This document shows positions 48,208-57,642 of a stretch of DNA of 64,000 nucleotides, piece by piece. Positions within the stretch are counted from its first letter, which is position 1. The number at the start of each line of letters is the position of its first letter. The notes below the pieces were generated by a model, which saw nothing but the letters and a program-made list of their open reading frames with translations, had not been told where the DNA came from and did not search any database. Made by a program: the position numbers and the translations under genes. Source of the DNA: SAR202 cluster bacterium (lineage in GTDB: Bacteria; Chloroflexota; Dehalococcoidia; Lucifugimonadales; UBA3495); the NCBI GenBank assembly GCA_016872385.1, contig VGZV01000004.1, positions 1 to 64,000 on the forward strand, written 5' to 3'.

Positions 48208-49293
48208 ATGAAAATCAGCCACGCCCGCACCCGCGTTCTGCGCACTCCCGCCGACAACCCCCTGGTGGTGGGGATTCCCCAGCCCGGAACCAGGGAGTTT
48301 GTGACCCTGGAGCTGGACACTGATGAAGGCATCCAGGGGGTGGGCGTCACCTTTTTTGGCGGCGCGCTGACCCAGGCCCTGAAGCAGGCGGTGGACGACC
48401 TGGCCGCCCTGATTATTGGGGACGATCCCATGCTGGTGGAGGCCATTACCGCCAAGCTGCGCCGGGCGGCGGCCAGCGCCGGTCCGGGGGGCGTTTTCAC
48501 CCTGGCCCTGTCTGCCATTGACATCGCTCTGTGGGACATCAAGGGGAAGGCGCTCAACCAGCCCGTCAGCGCCCTGCTGGGCGGGTACCGGGACCGCATG
48601 CCTACCTACGCCAGCGGTGCGTTGATGCGCCCCTTCAACATTGAGTACCTGGCCGAGGCAGGCCCGCGACTGGTGGGCATGGGATTCCGCCAGATGAAGA
48701 CCCAGTTGGGGGCGGAGCCTTCGGTGGCCAAGGCCGTGGAGCGCATCAAGGTGCTGCGGGAAGGCATTGGTGACGACATTGACTTGATGTGCGATATCAA
48801 CCAGCTCTGGAGCGTTAACCAGGCCATAGACATTGGCACTCGGCTGGAGGACTACCACCTGTTCTGGCTGGAGGACGTGGTGGCCCACGACGACTACCAG
48901 GGCCTGGCCCGGGTGGCCGATGCTCTGACCACGCCCATTGCTGCTGGTGAGTATGTTTACGGCATTGTCCCCTTCCGTAATATGGTGGAACACCGCTCTA
49001 TAGACATTGTGATGGTAGATGTGCTGCGGGTGGGTGGCATCACCCAGTTCCGCAAGGTAGCGGGCATGGCGGAAGCCTTTAACCTGCCGGTGGTAAGCCA
49101 CCTGGTGCCGGAAATCCAGGTGCATACCATGACCGCCATTCCCAACGGCTTGACAGTGGAGTACATGCCCTGGACGCTGCGGCTGTGGGAGGAGACCCCC
49201 GCCATTGAGGACGGCCAGATTGTGGTGCCCCAAAAGCCTGGCCTGGGCCTTCAGTTCAGCCAAGACGCCTTCCGGCAGTACCAGATTGGCTGA
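48208..49293 (+). CDS. Mandelate racemase/muconate lactonizing enzyme family protein
   Basis: 'ALSAIDIALWDIKGKALNQPVSALLGG', 'WLEDVVAHDDYQGLARVADALTTPIAAGE'. Confidence 0.92.
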   Translation: MKISHARTRVLRTPADNPLVVGIPQPGTREFVTLELDTDEGIQGVGVTFFGGALTQALKQAVDDLAALIIGDDPMLVEAITAKLRRAAASAGPGGVFTLALSAIDIALWDIKGKALNQPVSALLGGYRDRMPTYASGALMRPFNIEYLAEAGPRLVGMGFRQMKTQLGAEPSVAKAVERIKVLREGIGDDIDLMCDINQLWSVNQAIDIGTRLEDYHLFWLEDVVAHDDYQGLARVADALTTPIAAGEYVYGIVPFRNMVEHRSIDIVMVDVLRVGGITQFRKVAGMAEAFNLPVVSHLVPEIQVHTMTAIPNGLTVEYMPWTLRLWEETPAIEDGQIVVPQKPGLGLQFSQDAFRQYQIG

Positions 49294-49392
49294 GAGTGTG
49301 TTTGACAAATCCCTCCCCTTGATAAGGGGAGGACAGGGTGGGGTCGTCCGCCTAGGACGGACCCCTTCTAGCCCCCCTCTTGGTACGTGGGG

Positions 49393-49553
49393 GCCTTGCC
49401 CAAAAAGTATGAATTTCGACAGTCAGTAACGTTTTGCAGCCAATTATTGTCACCCTGAGTCCTTCGGCTGAAGGACGAAGGGTCTAAAATGCCAGGATTT
49501 TAGATTCTTCGTCCCGATGCAATCGGGACTCGGAATGACATTTTGGGCAAAGC
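49393..49553. mobile_element. Family D element (161 bp)
   Basis: GCCTTGCCCAAAAAG...TTTTGGGCAAAGC, flanked by TGGTACGTGGGG (49381-49392 / 49554-49565). Confidence 0.8.
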
Positions 49554-49621
49554 TGGTACGTGGGGAAGAAACCGATTCTTACGCAGGCTCCAACAGCTCA
49601 CATCAGTCAGCTTCGCAATCA

Positions 49622-49743
49622 GAGCCTGTGTGAGAATTGCTAGGAAATTGTCCGCTCATCCTGAGCTTGTCAAAGGAGCGGCGGACTCTAACCCGCCCGT
49701 GGTTCGACAAGCTCACCACGAGCGGGAATTGTCACACACCCTC
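49622..49743. mobile_element. MITE-like element, family B (122 bp)
   Basis: GAGCCTGTGTGAGAA...TTGTCACACACCCTC, flanked by TCA (49619-49621 / 49744-49746). Confidence 0.78.
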
Positions 49744-49768
49744 TCAAGCGTGAAAGGAGGGGGATAGT

Positions 49769-50227
49769 ATGCCTGCAGGAACGGTTCGTATTCACCGCGT
49801 GCTTCGAGCGCCGCCAGAGCGAGTCTATCGTGCATTCCTTAATCCCCAGGCTCTGGTCAAATGGCTGCCGCCTGACGGTTTTACTGCGGCCGTGCATGAA
49901 TTCGACCCGAGGGTTGGCGGAAGCTTCAGAATGTCATTTACCAACTTTACCACCGAACAGTCCAATTCCTTTGGCGGCCAGTTCCTGGAGTTGGCCCTCA
50001 ATGAGCGGCTGCGTTACACTGACAAGTTCGATGATCCCAATCTGCCAGGTGGCATGGACACCACTGTCACGCTGAAGAACGTGATTTGTGGCACAGAGTT
50101 GAGTGTGGTGCAGCAAGGTATCCCTGAGGTCATCCCGGTGGAGATGTGTTACCTGGGCTGGCAGGAGTCGCTGACGCTGCTGGCCCGCTTGGTGGAGCCA
50201 GAAATTCGTGAGCCAGCAGGAGAGTGA
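49769..50227 (+). CDS. SRPBCC/AHSA1-like protein
   Basis: 'VRIHRVLRAPPERVYRAFLNPQALVKWLPPDGFTAAVHEFDPRVGGSFRMSF'. Confidence 0.88.
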   Translation: MPAGTVRIHRVLRAPPERVYRAFLNPQALVKWLPPDGFTAAVHEFDPRVGGSFRMSFTNFTTEQSNSFGGQFLELALNERLRYTDKFDDPNLPGGMDTTVTLKNVICGTELSVVQQGIPEVIPVEMCYLGWQESLTLLARLVEPEIREPAGE

Positions 50228-50231
50228 TACA

Positions 50232-50543
50232 ATGGTTGCCCAACTGCGCATCTACACCATCAACCGGGGCATGATGGACTCATTTTTGAAGCTGTTCAAT
50301 GAGCACATCCGCCCGTTGCACGACCGGCTGGGCATTCCGGTGGTGGCGGCCTGGACCAACGCTGATCGCACCGAGTTCATCTGGGTGCGCCGGTTCAACA
50401 GCGCCGAAGAAATTCCTGCCAAGGAAGCCGAATACTTCGCCTCACCGGAGCGCAAGGCCCTTGGTGACCGTCCCCAGAGCCACATCGCCAAAATGGAAGT
50501 CCGGGTAATTCAGGAAGTGCTTGCGCCAGTTCGGGCGCGCTGA
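50232..50543 (+). CDS. NIPSNAP-like protein
   Basis: 'VAQLRIYTINRGMMDSFLKLFNEHIRPLHDRLGIPVVAAW..NADRTEFIWVRRF'. Confidence 0.75.
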   Translation: MVAQLRIYTINRGMMDSFLKLFNEHIRPLHDRLGIPVVAAWTNADRTEFIWVRRFNSAEEIPAKEAEYFASPERKALGDRPQSHIAKMEVRVIQEVLAPVRAR

Positions 50544-50870
50544 TTCCCATCCAAAGCAACGCAGCCCGCTCTATGCCTATTGCCCCCTGGGCTGAAGGTC
50601 GGTGTTTGTGCGCTCTCCAGGGAACCTTGGCTAACTTGCCATGTTCAGCATGGCAGAGGGTTAGTCAGGCCCCAGTTCCCTGCCCGTTGCGGGCTGGCTG
50701 ACCTCTGCCGCCAGAGGCGGCCAGGCCCTGGCATACGCCACTCACACGGGCCACAGCAGCGATTCCCACTCTGCATCCTGGCAGTTAAAGACCGGTCTAG
50801 GTAGCATCAGTATCAGGCAGTCTTTACTGCTGGAATGCACGGCGGGTGGCGCTCACCCGCAGGAGAGGGA

Positions 50871-51263
50871 ATGATGGCTAGTCTGTACGAGAGACTTGGC
50901 GGGGAGCCGGCCATTAACGCAGCGGTGGACCTTTTTTACCAGAAGGTCCTGGCGGACGACCGGATTAACCACTTCTTCAGGGGCGTAAACATGCAGCGCC
51001 AGGCGGAAAAGCAGAAGACCTTTCTCACCATGGCCTTTGGCGGCCCCAACAACTATACCGGCAAGGACCTGCGGGAGGGGCACAAGTACCTGGTGGCCCG
51101 GGGCTTGAATGACAAGCATTTTGACGCCGTGGCGGAAAATCTCCAGGCGACTTTGAAGGAGCTGGGCGTGGCTGCGCCCCTGGTTGCGGAAGTAATGGCT
51201 ATCGCCGGGAGCGTGCGCGGGGAAGTGCTGAACAAGCGGGCGGTGACCACCGGTCCCCGGTAG
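50871..51263 (+). CDS. Group 1 truncated hemoglobin
   Basis: 'SLYERLGGEPAINAAVDLFYQKVLADDRINHFFRGVNMQRQAEKQKTFLTMAFGGPNNYTGKDLREGHK'. Confidence 0.92.
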   Translation: MMASLYERLGGEPAINAAVDLFYQKVLADDRINHFFRGVNMQRQAEKQKTFLTMAFGGPNNYTGKDLREGHKYLVARGLNDKHFDAVAENLQATLKELGVAAPLVAEVMAIAGSVRGEVLNKRAVTTGPR

Positions 51264-51264
51264 G

Positions 51265-51744
51265 TCACAGGTCTTTCCGCATCTCCACGTGGCGGATGTT
51301 GGCTTCCAGGAATACGCCGCCGTGCTCCTGGTAGCCGTGGGCCGCGTAGAAGGCTTTCACGTACTCTTGGGCGTGAAGAAAACTGTGGCTAATGCCTTGG
51401 GCGCGGGCCTGCTGCTCCAGCAAATCCAGCAGCAGCCCGCCCACCCCCCGGCGCCGCCAGGGCTGGTCCACCGCCATGCGGCCAATCTGGGCGGTCTCCG
51501 GGCCGCGGCGCACCAGGCGTCCAGTGCCTACAACCTGGTGTCCTGCCAGGGCTATGGCGTGGGTGGCCTGGGCATCGGCCTCGTCCAGCTCCTCTTCCGG
51601 CGGCACGCCCTGCTCTGCCACAAACACCCGGAACCGCACGGCGATGGCCGCCTCCAGCTCCGCCTCCGTCTCCACCAGTTTCACAAAAATCTGGCGCGCC
51701 GCCAAATCAGCGGCTCCCCAGGATGATGGTGTACTGAGAGCCAT
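51265..51744 (-). CDS. GNAT family N-acetyltransferase
   Basis: 'AIAVRFRVFVAEQGVPPEEELDEADAQATH', 'IGRMAVDQPWRRRGVGGLLLDLLEQQA'. Confidence 0.88.
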   Translation of the reverse strand: MALSTPSSWGAADLAARQIFVKLVETEAELEAAIAVRFRVFVAEQGVPPEEELDEADAQATHAIALAGHQVVGTGRLVRRGPETAQIGRMAVDQPWRRRGVGGLLLDLLEQQARAQGISHSFLHAQEYVKAFYAAHGYQEHGGVFLEANIRHVEMRKDL

Positions 51745-52603
51745 GAAGCCGGTTGGAGAACTTTAGCAGGTAACGTCCGGCCGGGCGCTGGCTGAAGTCC
51801 ACCTGGCCGTCTCTGGGAATAGTTTCCTCACTGGCCTGCGGCCCCGCGTCCTGGCGCTGGAGTGTAACTGCCACCTCGTCCCACTGGTCGTACCGGCACG
51901 TCAGCACCATGCTGGAATCGGCAGTAAAGATATAGTAGTCCTCCGGGTCCTGCGAACCCACCAGGCCCTGATAGACCCCGTTATTAGCCAGCAAGATTGC
52001 ATTGGCCGGAGCGCTTCCCGCGTCGGCGCCGGTATTTGCATCATCCTGGCCCCGCAGGCGCAGGTCCACCGAGTACTCACCCTGGGCGGGTGAGCAGTTC
52101 TCCACGGTCAACACGTACACTCCGCCAGTGGAGCCTCCCGTGAGGATCGCAAAGTACTCATATGTGAAACAGTCCTCGCCGTTGTGGTACACGGGGTTGC
52201 CCGAGGCGTCGGACAGGCTCATGCGAAGGCAAGTCTGGGCCGCGGTGACATCGCCCTCCAGCAGGCTGGGAGGCGGGATATTCATCTGGTGGACTTGCTT
52301 AAGTCCCGGTAAGGCCGCTGCACGGCTAACCCCTGGAATGGGCAGGGATTGGCCCGACGCGGCGGGAGCTCCTGTCGCCACTGCAGGCGGTGCACCCGCC
52401 GCCGGGCGTCCGGGCGCGGGCAGGGTGGCGGTGGGCGGGGAGCCGGTGGCCTGGGTTCTGCTGGTGTCCTCTGGCCCCCTGGCCACGTAAATGGCTGTGA
52501 CCAGTCCGCCGATGGCGGTGATTAGCGCCGCCAGGCCGGTGAGAATTCCCGGCAGCGTGGTCCAGAAGGAAGTAAAGGAGTTCTTGGGCGTGTCGTCAGA
52601 CAT
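51707..52603 (-). CDS. Hypothetical membrane-anchored protein with Ala/Pro-rich linker
   Basis: N-terminal TM 'LPGILTGLAALITAIGGLVTAIYVARG', linker, C-terminal beta-rich segment. Confidence 0.6.
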   Translation of the reverse strand: MSDDTPKNSFTSFWTTLPGILTGLAALITAIGGLVTAIYVARGPEDTSRTQATGSPPTATLPAPGRPAAGAPPAVATGAPAASGQSLPIPGVSRAAALPGLKQVHQMNIPPPSLLEGDVTAAQTCLRMSLSDASGNPVYHNGEDCFTYEYFAILTGGSTGGVYVLTVENCSPAQGEYSVDLRLRGQDDANTGADAGSAPANAILLANNGVYQGLVGSQDPEDYYIFTADSSMVLTCRYDQWDEVAVTLQRQDAGPQASEETIPRDGQVDFSQRPAGRYLLKFSNRLHGSQYTIILGSR

Positions 52604-52615
52604 AGGGAGCGGCGG

Positions 52616-53716
52616 TTACTGGAACACTATTGCGCCCCGGCCCACTTCGCCCCGGTCCATGTCGTCGTAAGCCTCATTGACCTGGTCCAGGCTGTAGTGC
52701 CGCACCACCAGGTCGTCCAGGGGCAGCTTGCCGGATAGGTATAGCTCCACCAGCATGGGCATATCCACGCGGGAGTGGGCGGAGCCGTAGTAGCAGCCCC
52801 GCAGGGTCTTTTCGTTACGCACCAGGTCCACGGCGTTGATGCCCGCCTCGGCCCCGATGGGAGCGATGCCTACCACCGTCACGGTGCCGCTCTTGCGGCA
52901 CATCTCGTAGGCGGTCTTTACGGTCTCGGCGGAGCCAAAGACCTCAAAAGTATAGTCCGCGCCCTGGCCGCCAGTAATCTCTTTGACCTGTTCCACCGGG
53001 TCCCGGTCGGCGGCGTTGACCATGTGGGTTGCGCCGAACTTCATGGCGAACTCTAGCTGGCCCTCCAAGATATCCACCGCGATAATCTTGCCCGCGTTGG
53101 CCAGCTTGGCCCCCATAATCACGTTGAGGCCCACGCCGCCGCAGCCCACCACTGCCACTGTGCTGCCTGCCCGCACCTTGGCGCTGAACAGGGCGGCTCC
53201 CACGCCGGTGGGTACGCAGCAGCCAATCATGGCGGCCTTGTCCATGGGGATGGGCGTTTTAATGGGCACGCAGCCGGTGTCCGGCACCACCGCGTATTCG
53301 GCAAAACAGGCCACCTTGCCCATGTGGTTTATGTATTGACTGCCTTTGTGCAGTCGGCAGGTGCCGTCCATCATGTTGGGGCCGGTGGCCATATGGGTGT
53401 CACAGATGTTGGAGCGGCCTTCCAGGCAGGACTGGCAGCGTCCACAGGCGGGCACAAAGGAAAGCACCACCTGGTCGCCGGGCTTGCATAGGGTTACGCC
53501 CGGACCCACTTTCTCCACGGTGCCTGCCCCTTCGTGGCCCAGCACTGCGGGCAGGCGAATGTGGGCATGGCCGTGCATGAAGTGGCGGTCGCTGCGGCAA
53601 ATGCCCGCTGCGCCAATCTTCACCAGTACCTCCCCCGCTTTAGGCTCGTCCAGCTCTACCTCCTCCACCACCAGGGGTTGACCATACTTATACAGCACCG
53701 CAGCCTTCGTCTTCAC
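52616..53716 (-). CDS. Zn-dependent alcohol dehydrogenase
   Basis: 'GHEGAGTVEKVGPGVTLCKPGDQVVLSFVPACGRCQSCLEGRSNIC', 'VAVVGCGGVGLNVIMGAKLA'. Confidence 0.9.
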   Translation of the reverse strand: MKTKAAVLYKYGQPLVVEEVELDEPKAGEVLVKIGAAGICRSDRHFMHGHAHIRLPAVLGHEGAGTVEKVGPGVTLCKPGDQVVLSFVPACGRCQSCLEGRSNICDTHMATGPNMMDGTCRLHKGSQYINHMGKVACFAEYAVVPDTGCVPIKTPIPMDKAAMIGCCVPTGVGAALFSAKVRAGSTVAVVGCGGVGLNVIMGAKLANAGKIIAVDILEGQLEFAMKFGATHMVNAADRDPVEQVKEITGGQGADYTFEVFGSAETVKTAYEMCRKSGTVTVVGIAPIGAEAGINAVDLVRNEKTLRGCYYGSAHSRVDMPMLVELYLSGKLPLDDLVVRHYSLDQVNEAYDDMDRGEVGRGAIVFQ

Positions 53717-53831
53717 GCAGAAGCCTCCTTGGGGGAATCGGCGTCTATCATCGCTCCCTGGTGTGGGCCTGTCAATCCTGGGGGTTCACCCCCTTGCCGC
53801 AGGGAAGGCCGCGGCCAAAGATATAATTATC

Positions 53832-55076
53832 ATGAAATTTTGCTGCGCCTTTCCCCTGCGTTTGATAGTGACGGCGGCACTGCTCCTGGCGCTGGCCGGG
53901 GCCGGGCTTTCCCCACGACCATCGCTGGCTGCGCCCCTGGGTGGCACGCCCACCGTCACCGTTACACCTTCCACGGCACTGTCCAACCAGGCGGTGTCGG
54001 TCACCGGCACGGGCTTTACGGCCAGCAGCGGCGTTACAGTTTCCAGCGTGTCCCTGGGCGGCGTCCTGGTGTCCAGCGGCAAGATTAACTCCGGCAATAC
54101 CGTTCAAGTGGACAGCGCGGGGAATTTTGTGGCCATTGTCCTGGTGCCGGTCAGCGGCTCCCTGCTGGCGGGCGGGTCCCAAACATTGACGGTGGTGGAC
54201 AGCCGGGGGAGCCAGGCGTCTGTTACCCTGACCATCGCTACCCCCAGCTTGTCGGTCAGCCCGGGCAGCAGCGGCCTGGACAGCAAGGTGACAGTAACCG
54301 GAACTAACTTTCCCGTAAGCAGTTCTCGTGTGGGCGCGGATACCCTGCCGGTGGTCAACATCCAGTATGAAGTCACTGGTTTGAGCCCGCGGGTGGTGGC
54401 CGCCGCTACCCCCGATGCCAGTGGCAAGTTCACTACCACCTTTCAGGTCCCTCTGAACGCCACAGCCACTACCAACACGGTACGCGGAATTATCATGGGC
54501 GGGCCCTCTACCGGTGTCACCGCCACCCATGCGGTCCCGGCGGCATCACTCACCCTCTCTCCAGCCACGGGCAAGCCAGAAACTACCGTCACCATTACCG
54601 GAACTAACCTGCGAGCTTACTCTCCGGTGCGGGAGGTGGCCTTTGCCCATGTGAGCCAGGTGTCTGCCACCCCCATTTATACTGACGCCACTGGTAAGGT
54701 GACGCTGACTCTGGTTACGCCGCTCCTGGAAAACGGCGTCTATCCCGTGCGGGTGCAGGTGGGGGACATCAGCTATATACTGCCTTTTACCCTGGAGGGG
54801 AGCTGGTACGTTCCCCCGGAGCAGGCGCCGCCTTCGGTGGAGCCAGGGAAAGGCCTTGCCCCGGTAAGCGATAACCTTCTGCGGGTGTGGAACCAGAATA
54901 ATTCCACCAAGTCGTGGACCTTCTTTGACCCAGACCCAGATCTGGCGGCAGTGGCCACGCTAACCAAGTTGGTGGATGGCTGGGTGTATTGGGTCCGGGT
55001 GAAGGCAGACCAGACCGTGAAGCTCAACGGCAAGGAGCGCGCCCTGTTTCAGGGCTGGAACTTGATTGTGTGGTAG
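53832..55076 (+). CDS. Secreted IPT/TIG-like Ig-repeat protein
   Basis: Signal peptide; repeated 'VTGTGFTASSGVTV', 'VTVTGTNFPVSSSRVG', 'VTITGTNLRAYSPVR' units. Confidence 0.75.
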   Translation: MKFCCAFPLRLIVTAALLLALAGAGLSPRPSLAAPLGGTPTVTVTPSTALSNQAVSVTGTGFTASSGVTVSSVSLGGVLVSSGKINSGNTVQVDSAGNFVAIVLVPVSGSLLAGGSQTLTVVDSRGSQASVTLTIATPSLSVSPGSSGLDSKVTVTGTNFPVSSSRVGADTLPVVNIQYEVTGLSPRVVAAATPDASGKFTTTFQVPLNATATTNTVRGIIMGGPSTGVTATHAVPAASLTLSPATGKPETTVTITGTNLRAYSPVREVAFAHVSQVSATPIYTDATGKVTLTLVTPLLENGVYPVRVQVGDISYILPFTLEGSWYVPPEQAPPSVEPGKGLAPVSDNLLRVWNQNNSTKSWTFFDPDPDLAAVATLTKLVDGWVYWVRVKADQTVKLNGKERALFQGWNLIVW

Positions 55077-55084
55077 CGGCCAGA

Positions 55085-55185
55085 CCCTCGACCGCCCGTG
55101 GTGAGTCCTTCGGTTGAAGGATGAGCCTGTCGAACCACCAGCGCCGCTGCCAACCATCCTTCGACAAGCTCAGGATGAGCGGGTG
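55085..55185. repeat. Palindromic intergenic repeat (CCTTCGACAAGCTCAGGATGAG type)
   Basis: Same palindromic core as MITE families A/B but without clear TNA-flanked termini. Confidence 0.5.
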
Positions 55186-55219
55186 CTAGCTCAAGGTGAT
55201 CGGGTATCCCTGATGTGCG

Positions 55220-57445
55220 TTAGCCCTCCAGCTTCTCCAGGGGAGCGTAGCTTAACAACAGCCTCTTGATGCCTGCGCCCTCCCGGAACTGCACGGTCAC
55301 TTCGTGGTCGCCTCCCGAAGGGATGCAGCTCAGCACTACCCCTTCCCCAAAGGCCGCATGGCGCACCAGGTTGCCTGGCTGCAGGGATGGGCGCGCCGAG
55401 ATGGGGGCTGGCGGAGCAGCGGCTACGTCAGGCCGCCGGTTGTAGCGTACCGTCTGGACTTCAGCGATGGGCGAAGCGGCCCTGGCGGGCTGGGCCGACG
55501 CCAACAGGTGGGGTGGAATCTCCTGGAGGAAGCGGGAGGCAATGGCCGGCCCGCTGCTGCCGCCAAAACCGCGCCTGAAGGCCCGCAGCAGATACAGCTT
55601 CTCTTTGGCCCGCGTGATTCCCACGTAACACAGCCGCCGCTCTTCTTCCAGTTGGTGGGGTTCGTCCAGGGAACGGCTGTGGGGCAGCAGCCCTTCTTCC
55701 AGGCCAACTATGAACACCACCGGGAACTCCAGCCCCTTGGCCTGGTGCAGGGTAATCAGGGTGGCTGAATCTTCGGCTTCTTCGTAGGTGTCCACGTCGG
55801 CCACCAGGGAAAGGCGTTCCAGCAGGCTGCTCAAGCCGTTGGGCGGCTCCTCAGCGTTAAACTCCCGGGCGGTCTCCCGCAATTCCAGGATGTTCTCCCA
55901 CCGCTCTTCAGCGTTATCGGGGCTGTCCTGGATGTGCCGCCGGAATCCTGTATCCTCCACCACCCGGTCAATCAGCTCCACAATGGACAGCTCGGTGCTT
56001 TGTTTCACCAGCGTATCCAGGCACTGGGCAAACTTGGCTATGGAATTAGCGGCCCGGACGGTCAGAGGGACCGGGCAAGGCTCCCTGGCGGCTAGGGCGG
56101 CGGCGATGCGCTGCATGGCGGCGAACAGGGGCAGGCGCTCCCGCTGGGACCAGGCTACCAGGTCCTGCACCGACTTGGCTCCGATGCCCCGGGGCGGCAC
56201 GTTCATGACGCGGGTCAGGTTGACCTCGTCCAGCGGGTTATGCAACAGCCGCAGGTAGGCCATCAAGTCCTTGATTTCCCGGCGCTGGTAGAACCGCACG
56301 CCGCCCACCAGCCGGTACTTGATGCCCATGCGTAGGCACGCCTCTTCCAGGGCGCGGGACTGGGCGTTAATCCGGTACATCACTGCGCAGTCGCCGGGAC
56401 GCCGCTTTTCCTGGCGCACCAGCCGGCTGATTTCGCTGGCGACGAATTCAGCCTCTTCCTCCGGGTTGTAGGCCTCATGCACCATTACCGGCGCGCCCTT
56501 GGCGTTGTCGGTGAACAGGTCTTTGGGAAGCCGCATGCCGTTGATCGAGATGAGTTTTTTGGAGGCTTCCAGAATTGTGCCTGTGGAGCGGTAGTTCTGC
56601 TCCAGGGCAATGGTCTGAGCCTCCGGGTAGTCCTTCTGAAAGCTGAGGATGTTGCGGATGTCCGCGCTGCGCCAGGAGTAGATGGACTGGTCCGGGTCGC
56701 CTACCACGCAAATGTTGCGGCGCCCTTCCGCCAGCAGCCGGGCCAGCTGGTACTGGGCCACGTTGGTGTCCTGGAACTCGTCCACCATGACGTACTGGTA
56801 GCGCTGCTGGTACTTGTGGCGCACTTCCGCGCTGCTCTGCAAAAGCTGCACCGAGCGCATCAACAGGTCGTCAAAGTCCAGGGCGTTGTTGCGGGCTAGC
56901 AATTCCTCGTAATGGTGGTAGACCTGGGCGCACCGCTCTTCAAAGAAACTCTGGCGCTGGCGGCCCAGGGTCTGGGAGTCCCACAATACGCTCTTGGCCC
57001 GGGAGATTACCCCCTGCACCGCTTGGGGCGGGAAACGTTTGGCATCTAGTTCCGCCAGTTCCATGCCCTGCTTGATGAGGGCCAGTTGGTCTTCCGTGTC
57101 GTAGATGGTGTAGTTGGGCTGCACTCCCACCGTTCCGCCGTCCCGCCGCAGCAGCTGGGCGCAAAAAGCGTGAAAGGTGCCCACGGTCAGGGAATCAGCG
57201 CGGGGGCCAACCAGGCGGCTTAGACGGTCCCGCATTTCCCGGGCCGCCTTGTTGGTGAAGGTCACTGCCAGAATGCGGTGGGGGCTGACCCCGCAGACCC
57301 GCACCAGGTAAGCAATGCGGTGGGTAATTACCCGCGTTTTGCCGCTGCCCGGCCCGGCCACTATCAACAGCGGGCCTTCAATGGTCTCCACTGCTTGCCG
57401 CTGGGCCGGGTTCAGTCCCTGCAACACTTCCAATCCAGGAGTCAT
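55220..57445 (-). CDS. pcrA: UvrD/PcrA-type ATP-dependent DNA helicase
   Basis: 'LNPAQRQAVETIEGPLLIVAGPGSGKTRVITHRIAYLV', 'VDEFQDTNVAQYQLARLLA', 'VVGDPDQSIYSWRSAD'. Confidence 0.93.
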   Translation of the reverse strand: MTPGLEVLQGLNPAQRQAVETIEGPLLIVAGPGSGKTRVITHRIAYLVRVCGVSPHRILAVTFTNKAAREMRDRLSRLVGPRADSLTVGTFHAFCAQLLRRDGGTVGVQPNYTIYDTEDQLALIKQGMELAELDAKRFPPQAVQGVISRAKSVLWDSQTLGRQRQSFFEERCAQVYHHYEELLARNNALDFDDLLMRSVQLLQSSAEVRHKYQQRYQYVMVDEFQDTNVAQYQLARLLAEGRRNICVVGDPDQSIYSWRSADIRNILSFQKDYPEAQTIALEQNYRSTGTILEASKKLISINGMRLPKDLFTDNAKGAPVMVHEAYNPEEEAEFVASEISRLVRQEKRRPGDCAVMYRINAQSRALEEACLRMGIKYRLVGGVRFYQRREIKDLMAYLRLLHNPLDEVNLTRVMNVPPRGIGAKSVQDLVAWSQRERLPLFAAMQRIAAALAAREPCPVPLTVRAANSIAKFAQCLDTLVKQSTELSIVELIDRVVEDTGFRRHIQDSPDNAEERWENILELRETAREFNAEEPPNGLSSLLERLSLVADVDTYEEAEDSATLITLHQAKGLEFPVVFIVGLEEGLLPHSRSLDEPHQLEEERRLCYVGITRAKEKLYLLRAFRRGFGGSSGPAIASRFLQEIPPHLLASAQPARAASPIAEVQTVRYNRRPDVAAAPPAPISARPSLQPGNLVRHAAFGEGVVLSCIPSGGDHEVTVQFREGAGIKRLLLSYAPLEKLEG

Positions 57446-57642
57446 AGGCCGATTATAGCATGGCGACCTTTACTCATAAGTTTGGGGATGGCCTCCCTCG
57501 TCATTTCTTCGGCGCTAGTTGTAGTTCCAAAATTGGCACCTGTATTTCACCAGGTGGTCACCTCCTTGGCCTTTGGTGCCAACGCATTCGCTGGTAACAT
57601 AATTGGTGACCAAAAGGGAAAGTTATTTGGAGGTAATCCATT

